Of a stretch of DNA of 64,000 nt, positions 11,228 through 21,963 are shown piece after piece. The translations under genes and the position numbers were made by a program. Within the stretch, counting starts at the first letter, position 1. Each line of letters opens with the position of its first letter. Source of the stretch: Marasmius tenuissimus (lineage: Eukaryota; Basidiomycota; Agaricomycetes; Agaricales; Marasmiaceae); NCBI GenBank assembly GCA_029532415.1, contig JAQOTA010000052.1, forward strand, positions 1,054,001 through 1,118,000, read 5' to 3'. The notes beneath the pieces were generated by a model that saw only the letters and a list, made by a program, of their open reading frames with translations, was not told where the DNA came from and searched no databases.

Positions 11228-13479
11228 ATGACACTGTCACTCGAAGCCGTCGCAAAACATAACACCCCAAAGTACGTCCAATTGACTACAGCAATGTCCT
11301 CACCCGCTCATGGATGACGCTCTAGGTCTTGCTGGGTTATCATCAAGAACAAGGTATATGATGTAACTGAGTTTCTAGATGTGAGTTTGTACTAGTGGTT
11401 ACTCCGGGGCTCAGCATTGAACTGTGATCTACAGGAACACCCAGGAGGATCCAATATAATCTTGAAATATGCCGGGAGGGATGCTACTTTGGCTTATGAG
11501 CCTATACACCCTAAAGATGCACTCGAAAAGCACCTGCCCCCATCGAAACATTTGGGCTCCGTCGACTCGGCGTCTGCAAAAGCTCTGACTGAGGCCAAGG
11601 AGCAGCGGAAGAAGACGAAGGATGAGATCCGTGTGGAGGAAGCAAGGAAACAACGGCCGCCGTTACACAGGATATTGAACCTTGCGGACATGGAGGTACG
11701 TTTGCCCCTGGTTTGCCCTCTGCTCGGTGTACCTGCATAACTCACACGCGCATCTGTATAGAAAGTCGCACGGCATGTCCTTTCTCACAAGGCACTCTCG
11801 TACTACTCCTCTGCAGCAGACGATGAGATAAGTGAGTTAGCGATAACTTCGCAATTGGCGCCTCTCCCTTACTATATTTCAAAGCTTACGACGAGAATGC
11901 ACGAGCATTCACCCGGTACTTTTTCAACGCAAGAGTCATGAAACCCGTTTCACAATGCGACCCTTCCACCACGGTACTGGGCTTCAAATCCTCGATACCC
12001 GTGTTTGTGTCCGGGGCCGCGCTTGCAAAATTAGGCCACCCCGGCGGTAAGTCTACACAAACTCCTCGTCGTCCTCGAACTAAAACAAGCTGACCAGGTG
12101 AGGCCAACATAACCAAGGGCGCTGCCACGGGTGGCATCATACAGATGGTATCCTCCAATGCTTCACTCTCACCGGAAGAGATCGCCGCCGCTGCGAGCTC
12201 TTCGCAAGCCTTGTTTTTCCAGCTCTATAAGCACAAGGATGACGCCATCGCAGAGAAACGCGTGCGAAATGTTGAAAGATTGGGGTATAAAGCAATCTTT
12301 TTGACCGTCGATGCCATTGTGCCAAGCAGTCGAGAACGGGACATTCGAAGTCCGTGGGTGCTTGAGGAGCAAGAGACGGGACCACAGTGGCATAAAGATG
12401 GTGAGGGCGCTGCTGATACCGCGAATGTGTTCGGAACCGCAGGAGGGTTAATCGTCAACGACGATCGTGATATGACTTGGGAGAGGGTGCGTGCCCCATT
12501 CGTCATAGCATTTCTCGGGTACATTCTAATCCTCGTGCAGACCATTCCGTGGTTGCATCGTGTCACCAAGCTTCCGGTGGTTGTAAAGGGTGAGCTTCTT
12601 GTTCCATATCTACGTTTCTCTGCTAAGATGTCGGATCACAGGCATTCAGTGTGTTGAAGTTCGTTTGCGCGTCGGGACGAACCAATTATCACATGCTCAC
12701 ACCCGATTTTAGGACGCGGTGCTTGCAGCAGAAGCCGGTGTGGATGGAATCCTCATATCCAATCATGGAGGTGAGAGACTTGAACAGAGTTTCGGGGATT
12801 GGCTGATTGTGTCCTAGGACGGCAACTGGAATAGTAAGACCGACTTGAACTTGTTATGTCCTTACCCACACCTCATCGGTTTCAGTTCCATGCCCTCCTT
12901 CGAAGTTTTATACAAACTTCGGAAACAGCGGCCGGACGTCTTCGACAAGGTTGAAGGTGGGCAATAGCATCAGTGATTGAGGAGCCTGTACTGACTGACT
13001 GACTAGTTTACATCGACGGTACGTGACGTTCATGCACGGAGAGGCATTCTCAAATGATTCGTGAAATGTAAGGCGGAGCGAGACGTGGTACAGGTGCGTT
13101 GTTATTAGTTGATCAAAAACCCACGCACAACGACTCATCGAAACCCCAAGACATCGTGAAGGCGCTTTGCCTTGGAGCGAGAGCGGTTGGAATGGGCCGG
13201 CCTTTCCTTTACGCACAAAGTGTACGTCGTCCACTTTCGAAGCCTCCTGTTCGCGAGCTGAATCAGAGGCCCAGGCATACGGAATCGAGGGTGTAGCCAA
13301 GATAATTGCGATTCTTGAACGAGAGATCGTCACCGCCATGCGACTGCTCGGTGCTTCGAGCATAAAAGATCTCAAGCCTGAGATGGTGAGATAGCCGGAT
13401 GCTTGCTTAGCTATCGTTCTAACACATCCTTCAGATTGAGCGGGTCGACTGGCAGCCGCTTGTGCATGCCAAATTGTAG
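11228..13479 (+). CDS. CYB2: Flavocytochrome b2, L-lactate dehydrogenase (cytochrome)
   Basis: Sixteen exons were checked, summing to 1452 nt (483 residues). They include very small ones (12642-12658, 12818-12833, 13007-13018, 13073-13093). The N-terminal cytochrome b5 domain carries heme ligands in [18 protein letters not shown] and [20 protein letters not shown]. The FMN-dependent alpha-hydroxy-acid dehydrogenase domain follows: [48 protein letters not shown] with the catalytic His and substrate-binding Arg, and [20 protein letters not shown]. The enzyme oxidises L-lactate to pyruvate. No typical mitochondrial presequence precedes the b5 domain from this ATG, and the protein ends HAKL, a peroxisomal PTS1-type tripeptide. 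An in-frame upstream ATG (11105) would add 41 residues with acidic and His-rich content, which does not look like a presequence. Confidence 0.93.
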
Positions 13480-13562
13480 GTTGTAGGAAGGTTTTCGAAC
13501 TCTAGCGTAAATTGAGGCTCAACATGTACCAATCATTTATTCGCTCAATTTTGACTCACCAT

Positions 13563-14525
13563 CTATCGACGGTCAGGATCATCATTCACGTCGTTTGTAT
13601 GCTTTTTGTGTTTGAGGGTTGCAACCAAATCAACCAGATAAGACTCTGCCGCAGGCTGAATTGGGCCCAAATCTGGGGACCATTCCATGTGCTCGTGAAC
13701 AACCCACTTCCAACGAAGGTACGAGATGAGCTCCTTATCCGATGGCCGAACCAGCTTCCACTCTTCGGATGATGGGTCTTCGTGAGCAGTGCAAAAGATG
13801 CGATAAGAATCGAGTGCATATGGACCAGTACCGGGCAGGTGAGAAATAGGTGTCGCTGGATAGCGGACTCGCTTTCCTCGACAAGAATACGGGGACTCCG
13901 ATTCGCTGGACTTCGACGGTGAAGAAATCGAAGGCCGGGATGGTCGTGCATCGAAAGGGCACGGAGGATCAAGTAGGTAGGCCTTGGAAAGCTGAATCAA
14001 ACGCCTGGAGCGAATGGTGTAAGTTCCAAGAGGATATAGGAGATCACGAAGTTGATTTTCATCGGCTGTGGAAAGGGCCGAGAGAAACAAGTGCGTTCAG
14101 TACACGTAGATGCCATGCGAAAGAAATGGATTTGCGACCTTGAGACAATGCCCAAGCCGTCTCCCACCTGGAAATGAGTTCCCAAAAGACAGGTAACGCG
14201 ACTTTGGCTGTGGTCTTGTTAAGCAGCGTCACTGCTACTAGCAGTTTCCATGGATCGTGAGCTACCCGTTCTAGAGAAAGAGGACATCTTATCAACGTCT
14301 GAATGGATTGCTGGATGCAAATTGCCACTCTGGTTCACCTTGGATTAACATTGGCTTTAGAGATTCTAATCGGCGGTGGAGGCTTTGGAGACGACTAGAT
14401 TTCCCCTCGTATTCAGTTTGATCACATCCTCGGTTCTTGGAGAAATAAGGAGAGGAGATAGTGATCTGCGAAGAGGACTTCTTGATGGGAGTTCGAGGAC
14501 AAGGGCCCATCGGCGTCCGGGTCAT
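13563..14525 (-). CDS. MBD4-like HhH-GPD DNA glycosylase
   Basis: The core reads LERVAHDPWKLLVAVTLLNK and VALPVFWELISRWETAWALS, then across a checked intron ADENQLRDLLYPLGTYTIRS. YPATPISHLPGTGPYALDSY follows, continuing RIFCTAH, and WKLVRPSDKELISYLRWKWV. This is the glycosylase domain of MBD4: hairpin HLPGTGPY and the catalytic Asp in ALDSYRIFC. In animals and plants these enzymes remove T or U opposite G at CpG. No methyl-CpG-binding domain is visible, and the N-terminal exon (MTRTPMGPCPRTPIKKSSSQ) is short and basic. The first intron is uncertain: the obvious donor at about 14343 does not keep the frame, while a donor near 14430 with an acceptor near 14327 does. A Pro/Ser insert separates the last two blocks. 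The gene converges with CYB2 (83 bp between stops). Confidence 0.8.
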
Positions 14526-14677
14526 GGGCGGCGCTCCGGAACGACCGACGCTGGGCAGTCCGAGCAGCCCAAGTCAGGAGAACGGCACGTGATCGTGAAG
14601 TTGAACCTTAGCTTCAGACACTGACCCTCTCCCGGCCAGTTCGACCAGAGCCAGCTCGCATTCTAGCACGACTTTAG

Positions 14678-17656
14678 ATGGGCTTCTGTAGAAGATGCGG
14701 TGACATTGTTGTGGGTCCACGCTGCAAGTGCGGTGGTACACCAGTTGGTGAGTTTCGAACACATTGCTTATTACCTCAATTTAGCTCATATTTGGGGTGG
14801 TTGCAGCCCCAGCCGTTTCCTTCAATTCTAATTCACCAGAGAAAGCTCAAGACAGATGGTCCTCAACCTATGTCTCTCGGGATAAGTCTTCTACTCGACC
14901 GCAGCCGCAGCCATCGTCAGTACAGCGGCATCCCTCTACATCTCCTACAAAACGTTTTCCTCGACCGAATGCCACAACCACCTCAGCTGCAGAATCAAGT
15001 ACGGAGCCTCTCAGTGGTAGAGTTGTTGCTCACATCACTGCTTCCACTTCACGGTTCAATCGTCCTCCATCTCCTTTAAAGAATTCAACTGTCGCTTCTC
15101 CTGAATCAGACATCCTTCCATCGTTGACCGCCAATCCAACTGGTCACCTGGCCAAGGTATACGGGTCGGTTCTTCAATCCAAGGAGTCGCTGAGCCAGCA
15201 TGCATGTGGTATATGTCATACCGTTTTCCCACCAGACGCTACCATATATCCCGAGCCACATCCGGACCCAGCTCTACCTCCTCGTTTCCTCTGTAGGGAC
15301 TGCTTCACTCGCAACGGGGGCTCCAAAGGGACTTGTCCTGGCTGCTCGCGGCCAGTTCTTGCGCTGAAAGCGGAGGGCCCTTTCGTAGAAGCTGCCGGAA
15401 ACTATTGGCACAAGAAGTGCTTCAAATGCGATGGGTGTGGAACAAATATCGGTGATGCACCAATGCTGGATCTCCTTGGGCGTCCCTCTTGTGCGGATTG
15501 CTTCGAGAACTGCCTGAAGCGCGACAGAACCCCAAAGAAGAATCGATCCAGCGTGACATCCGGCACGCAGTCTCCAATCAAGAGTTTGGGAGGGCTTGAC
15601 CGATCGAGAGATATTAAATCCCGAGAGTCCAGCCCGGCTCTTGAGGAACTCGAGCAACGTCTGGGAATCCAGAAGAGCAGCCCATCCTTGGAGGAGCTGT
15701 CGCAGAGACTCAGCATGATCGGACGAAGCAGCCGATCGGGCTCCCCTCGAGCCGGCTCTCGCTATTCGGTGGACGGAGATTCCCCCGTCAGAGGGTCCCC
15801 ATCTTTCCGTTCCAGTATCGCCTCTGATACTACATCACCCCTTTTCGAGCGCACTAGACGCTACTCGCGCGCTGAGTCGATTGGCAGAGGCCAGTCTGGT
15901 TCTGGCTCCACGAGCCCGGTGCGACCTGCCTCTCGAACTGGCAGTCCGGCTCCCACCCAGGAGCAGATTGAGGAAATGAAGAGACGATTCATGTCTCCAA
16001 ATTCCTCGCTCATTGAATCCCCATCTGATTCGTTAGAGGAGGTTGGGCCCAAACCATCTCCCTCTCACCCTAGAACCCGAAGTATCCGTCGTGCCCGCTC
16101 ATCTGGATCACTCTCCAATCTTCCCAGCGATATGTTCACCCCAGATAGCCCTACCAGCTCAGCCACTCCCGACCTGATGTCTGATGCATCTGACACAACA
16201 ACACAATCCTCTCTATCAGGACCCGAATCACCATCTCAAAAGATCAAAGATGAACCTGCATTACTTGCAAAACTCTACGCCACTGGGATGGGATCACGAC
16301 ATACTCGTACGGATATCATGAACTATGATGATGATAATGTGATTGTCGAAGAGACGACTAGTCAGCTCAATACCCCTTCTCATACACCATCAAAGAGCTA
16401 TGTCGACTCGGCCAGAACTGCCTCTAAAGGATCTCCCAGAGTGACATCGCCTCTGTCACCTCCGCGTGACTCATCGAACAAACGACCCGAACTACCAGCG
16501 CTATCTCCTTCTGCTCCGGAGATCACTTCTTCGAGTACCTGCGCCAAGTGCCGCAAAGTTCTGTTCTCCATCCGGAATGGTGGACAATATGTGACTGTCC
16601 CGACCGAAGACGGAAACTCGGTCATGACTTATCACACAAAATGCTTTACATGCACGGTATGCGATAAACCCTTCAGAGAAGGTTCCCATGGACAGAGTCT
16701 ATTCGTCAAGGGTTTGAAAGGACCTTGCCATGTTGAGGTAGGCTATTGAATTTTAGTATCCAAAGCACAATCTGATCGTTGCGTTAGTGCAATCCTCCAA
16801 CGCCACCGCGGAGAAGTACCACAACGACATCGACGCCACCTTCAATTCCTTCCGCTTCGTCGTCGTTGAACTCTCTAAAGTCCTCGACCTCGGCGTCTTC
16901 CGTTTCGTCAAACTCTCCATCTTCTGGCACGGCCCGGTATTCCAGTCGTTATAGCAGGCCGCCTATGACAGCACCAGCAACATCTGCACCAGCGTTTCCG
17001 CGGTTTGGTAGCTCCAGTTCGTGCCCTGGTTGTCGCAAGTCAGTTTCTCCGATGGAGAGGGGCGTTGTCCCAGGGCCACAAGGCACGCGTTGGCACGCGT
17101 CATGTCTTGTGTGTGGTGGGAAGAAACCGACGACAGCTTTTGGTACCCGCGTAGAGAAGAAGAAGGACGAACCGGGATGTGGGAAGAAACTTGATAGCGC
17201 TGCGAAGGGAGACGGAGATGGTCGGGTTTGGTGTCGTGAATGTTGGGTATGCAATCGTCTTTCTGATTCAAGCATGGGTGAAATTTTTCTGACGGATACC
17301 GTTCCTAGCTTATGCTTCCGGGAGATGTCAGAGCTTCCCCTGGTGGTTCTCCTACACGAGGTCCATTGGTACCAACTCATACCGGATCAGGAAAGGTCGT
17401 ACCTCAGCTGACCGGCACGACGACAATCGCGAAGCAGTTCACTGGCTTGGGCAACGGTGGTGGAGAAACTCCGTTGTTGAGACAGTTGACTGGTGGTGGA
17501 AGGAGTCCCACTCGAAGCCTCAGTCCAACCAAACAGCTGTCTTCTGGAATACGTCCGCGCCCGAAAAGCGTCATAGGCATGCGAAGTTCCAAGAGCGTCG
17601 ACGAAGGAAGAGGGATGTTTCTGGTGAGGCAGCTGACTGGTTCTGGACACGCGTAG
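14678..17656 (+). CDS. Three-LIM-domain protein, fungal paxillin-like
   Basis: The start MGFCRRCGDIVVGPRCKCGG is a small Cys-rich motif, then an intron leads to APAVSFNSNS. The large second exon contains LIM domain 1 (CGICHTVFPPDA...YWHKKCFKCDGCG...CADCF, about residues 130-230) and a long Ser/Pro-rich linker with ordered repeats (ALEELEQRLG, SLEELSQRLS). LIM domain 2 follows (CAKCRKVLFSI...YHTKCFTCTVCDKPF). A third LIM (CPGCRKSVSPMERG...RWHASCLVCGG...VWCREC) lies in the third exon, entered at about 16788. The tail repeats the short motif Q(L/F)TG four times (PQLTG, KQFTG, RQLTG, RQLTG). Fungal LIM proteins of this layout act at sites of polarised growth and in cell-wall or Rho signalling; that role is by family analogy. 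Confidence 0.85.
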
Positions 17657-17956
17657 ATACTTCCATGCCCTTGCAACGGACATGACATGAACATTTGAAT
17701 GGATGTAAAAGAACTGCTTATCTGCTGGTTCTAATCTGTCTCTTTCTTTGTGGTTACGTTTAGTGTAGGACGGTTTGCCGAACTTGAAGCATGTATTATA
17801 TCGCTCCAGTAGCCTAGGCTCTAGCCTTTATAAATGAGGAGCTGGATGAATTTGATTCTTCTTGCTTGACAACCACCAGGCTCAGAGTTGACGTCTTGTC
17901 GGGCGACTCGGAACTGTTATGCATACTTTGGAGGCTTCGCAACGCTCAGTCTAGTA
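17657..17956. other. Intergenic region between the LIM gene and the transposon
   Basis: These 300 bp hold the 3' end of the LIM gene and host flank of the transposon. The last two bases (17955-17956, TA) match the TA found just outside the right end, consistent with a 2-bp target duplication. Nothing else was recognised. Confidence 0.5.
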
Positions 17957-17977
17957 CTGTACCGAACTTATGTCGGA
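17957..17977 (+). repeat. Left terminal inverted repeat of the Plavaka-like element
   Basis: This 21-bp repeat starts CTGTACCGAACTTATG and ends TCGGA. The reverse complement of the right end, joined across the nested insertion, is identical over all 21 bp and then diverges with only scattered matches. Confidence 0.85.
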
Positions 17978-17991
17978 CTTTCCGGAAAGCC

Positions 17992-18070
17992 GTTATCACG
18001 GCCCGGGGCTGATCACGCTCTGATAAGCTTCTGATCAGTGCGTTATCAAAAAGTTCCCACAGCTTATCAG
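17992..18070. repeat. Left subterminal motif array
   Basis: The first 80 bp inside the left terminal repeat contain GTTATCA (17992), CTGATCA (18009), CTGATAAG (18020), CTGATCA (18031), TTATCA (18043) and CTTATCAG (18063). The same words recur at the right end. Subterminal arrays of short repeats are typical transposase-binding regions of CACTA-like elements. TGATAAG is also a GATA-factor consensus, so a promoter role for the adjacent transposase gene is an alternative. Confidence 0.65.
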
Positions 18071-18230
18071 CTCGTCATCATCAGTGAGCTGTCGTCGTTT
18101 CAGCTCGTTGAACTCTCCTCCATTGTCACGGATACCTAGCCTCCACAACAACTATCACACACTTTTGTTATCACGTCTCGCAATATATCTTCGTTTGCAC
18201 GCTATCTCCTCCGTCTGAAAATCTCCAACA

Positions 18231-21200
18231 ATGCCCAAGTCCTCAGAAACAAAACTGTGCCAATATTGTCAAAAAGAACGAGGCGTGCGAGGCTTCCCAA
18301 ATCATGAACGAGCATGTAAGAAGAAATATGAGGAAAAAGAGGTTGCTGCGGACTTTCGGCGTCGGAAAGGACTCAAAGAACTCGGAGGTACGTGTATTTT
18401 CAGTGTTTGAACACCAGTGAAACTAATGGTGGTTGGGAACTGTGAACAGCATTTCTAGGTGATACAAACCCTCAGATACATGAAGAAGGCGAGAGGACAG
18501 GCAACCCTGATGACTCAAGTCAACCTTCATGGTCAGGAGATATTGAATTTGAACACCCTGAAGGTGCGTATCAGAAGTTCCCAGGTTTAAAATGTGAGCA
18601 GGATGGATAACCGCCTGTTTTTTTCGAAATTACTAGGGCACGACATTGATGCATGCACGCAAACTCAACCAGCCGCCTTCGGGAATGAACAAGATGCCTT
18701 TCAGACTGTTTATCATCCAAGCAGCGGTCGCCCGACCATCACTCAACGATTTGAAGAGTATGGTATGACCAGTCAAGAAGGGTCACCAATTCCACCAGGA
18801 GCGGAGCCTTGGCGTCCATTTCGGACGCGGATTGATTTTGAAGTCGCTGAACTCGCACTGTGCTCCGCTATGAATGCAGAGCAGACCACCACTCTCATCC
18901 GGCTTCTTCAATGCGTAGCACGCGGTTTCGACAGGTTTACATTGGACAGCCACGCTGAAATGCAAGCCACCTGGGATCTTGCCGCTGAACGGTCAACCAA
19001 GGTAAGAACAAAACAGCCTCTTTGCGTTCATGCTTGATTTTGTTCAGTTTTCAGTTGAGAAAGTTACCGTGCCATATCGAGAAGAACCGCAGGACTTTGA
19101 GATACATTTCCGACCTCTGTGGGACTGGTTGTTGGAGATGTTGCTTGACCGCGAGATTGTCACTAAGATGGAGTGGGACGCGAGACGTGTATATAAGTTC
19201 AACGGCAACAAGTGGTGCCGCTTTATACATGAACCTTGGACTGCAGAACGGTGGTGGACCTTACAGGTACGGTATTCCTCTTTACGCCATTGAAAATGAA
19301 GCTAACCTTTGAATTTTTCCGCTAGTCAGAGTCAATTCCAGCCGCCGGAAAGCCGCTTTGCCTACTCATCTATGCCGACAAAAACAAGCTATCATCATTT
19401 GATTCTGCAAAGGGCTACCCCGTCATCGCGCGAGTCTTGAATCTACCTGAACACATACGGAATTCTACAGGACCTGGAGGTGGCCGCGTCGTCGGATGGC
19501 TTCCGATTGTGAGTGATCAATACAAACTGGCTTTACGTTTAGCTGAGTCAAGTACAGGTTACTGAGGATGCTGAGAGAACGCACAAGACTGATTTTGTTG
19601 ACTTCAAAGCTATCGTCTGGCATGAATCAGCGCGACGCATTTTTGCGTCAATTGTCCAATACTCTCAATCTGGGTGTTCTGTGCGTTGCGGGGACGATAT
19701 TCGTCGGTTGATCTACCCCCTGATTATGATTGATTCTGCTGATTACGAGGAACAGTGAGTCCCTTACCGTTGCTGTGTTTATTGAATTTTATCGAGCTTT
19801 ATAGGTGCATCATGTGTGTGATCCGCGGACTCATGGGCCTCTGTCCCTGTCCGAAATGCTTCATTCCAAAAGACGAGTTGTGGGACCTTACCAACGTCTC
19901 CGCCCCACGTACTGCCCAACATGCAGTTGAGACCCACAATACTGTTCTTGGGCTAAATACCAAGGCTGAGCAAGAAGAACACCTAAAGCAATATAGTATG
20001 CGCCCGGTATCGGTAAGTCTACTTCGCGCTTTGACATGTACCAAAGCTTCAATGGTCTTCAGAATGTGTTTCTTGGACTTGCAAACTCGGATCCCTACCG
20101 CGCGGTCTCGTTTGATATCCTCCATTTCTTCAATAGTGGAATTTGGGGCGACCACATGTTTCCGCAGCTGAAGAGGCATGTTGCAAAAATAGGAAGGGCA
20201 GCCAACGTCAAGCTCGACAAAAGGTATGTTCCATTGACACACCGACTGCACGCATGCACTCAGAACCATGATAGATTCAATATGGTGCCACCCTGGCGCG
20301 GGCTTAACCATTTTGAGCAAGTGACAACAGTATCCTTCAACGATGGTTCTCACCACCGTGATATTTCAAAGGTTGTACCCAGCTATTGGCCTTCCGCGAT
20401 TTGAGATGTAACCGCCCGCCAGATTTTCCTTTTCGCTGCACATGGTGTCATATCTGATATGAACGACAAGGCAGCATACTGTCTCTTGAAGACGCTACGC
20501 AAGTATCTTAATCTATACATGTACTCAGCACTTGATGTACAAACTGAGGAGACGATTGCATTGGGACGGCAAGCGGTGGCCGAGTTTCACACATGCCTCC
20601 AGGTAATTTCAGTTCTCTATTTTGGTGCAGTAGTTGATAGTATCCTTCAAAGGAATATAGGGAGTTCGAATTTGATGACCCGAAGCTGGAAAAGGAGTCC
20701 TGGAACTTCATCAAGCTGCACTACGTCGTTCACCTTTTCGAAGATATAGAGCAAAAGGGTGCGCAGCGAGGGTTCAATACCATGCCGAACGAAAAGCTCC
20801 ACGGTCCGTTGCGGAAGATATACAAACTGATGACGAATTTCAAGGATGTCGCAAAGCAGGTCAGTCTTAACGATTTGGTCCCGGTTCCGCGACCTGATTC
20901 TTTGCTTGTCTCGGACTAGATCCTTCGCATTGAGCATCAATGCCTCATTGCGGGCATCATTCGTGGTCAGCTAGAGATGCTCGATGAAGTCTCTGAGGAC
21001 GATGAAGGTGGAGAAAGTACCGCTGACCCTCACATTTTTCTGGGATCCAAGTGCAGATTGATCTCATTCGAGCAATTTGAGCAAGATCGTACATTAGATC
21101 CCTCGTTTTCTCGATTTCGAATCCGCCTTTCCGATTTTATGTCTAATCTACTACCTCTGAGCAGCATTCCCTTACCCGCGGGTAGACGAATAAACTTCCA

Positions 21201-21738
21201 AGCTCACGAACAGGTAATGTGAGCCCTTTTCTTGCATGTGATTGCCTAGTGACCCTACTTCCCGAAGATTCTACCATACCAATTTCTGAAGGTCGGATAC
21301 GAGTCAACTGAGACATGGCGCCTTGTAACGGACTACCTTCGTTGCAATCCAAGCTTCAACGGCAAACCAAGATACGACTTTGTGTTATTTGACACCCCGT
21401 CGGGTCCCACGTTTGCCCAGCTCTGCTACGTCTTCAAATGCTTCATCACCTCGGATGGTGGGGACGTAACCGAATATCCCATTGCGCTGGTTCAGGGCTA
21501 TACAGTGGTACAACAGAGACCCCGAATGGACAAGGAACTCGGGCTGCTACGTCTCAGAAAGCAGTCCAAAACAGAGTTCATATCTGTTCGTTCAATCATC
21601 CGCGGTGCCCTCATCATCGGTGCTATGGAGTCGGAAAACCCCAATACATGGTTGGATGTGTTCGTGATTGACGTCGTTGATGCAGACATGTTTCTGCGCA
21701 TCAACGAGTACTTTCCAGGTTTCACGAAAGGCACGTAA
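18231..21738 (+). CDS. Plavaka-family transposase
   Basis: Thirteen exons join without a frame break or internal stop. The N-terminus has a C2HC-type finger (CQYCQKERGVRGFPNHERAC) followed by a basic stretch. The core shows the family signature LLIYADKNKLSSFDSAKGYP, then GPGGGRVVGWLPIV, IDSADYEEQCIMCVIRGLMG and the cysteine cluster CPCPKC. A second acidic block follows (SFDILHFFNSGIWGDH), then MPNEKLHGPLRKIYKL. The Asp of YADK, the Asp of FDILH and the Glu of NEKLHG are the likely DDE triad by comparison with Plavaka/CACTA transposases. The C-terminal part (AQLCYVFKCF, TWLDVFVIDVVDADMFLRIN) is less conserved. The intron at 18564-18636 must use the acceptor TTACTAG to keep the frame. All presumed catalytic residues are present, so the protein could be active. 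Confidence 0.88.
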
Positions 21739-21963
21739 TAGTCTAATAGCGAATCGTCGTAGGTGCCAGCTCGAATGTTATAGAGGTTTGCCTCCTACGT
21801 TCCATACAGCATTGCCTTGCGGTTCTTACGTTCAGAGCGGGTGAAATAGAATGATAGAAGTTTTTTAAGCTTTCTGAATTTAACGATACCGGGAACGTGG
21901 CCGAAAAAATTCAGTGCGCCTCCCAATGCAATTTTCTTCTTGACCTCTCCTTCCACCATCACC

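Noticed and set aside
12990..13004. CTGA tandem repeat (TACTGACTGACTGAC)
   Set aside because: A short simple repeat inside a CYB2 intron that supplies branch-site-like sequence; not remarkable.
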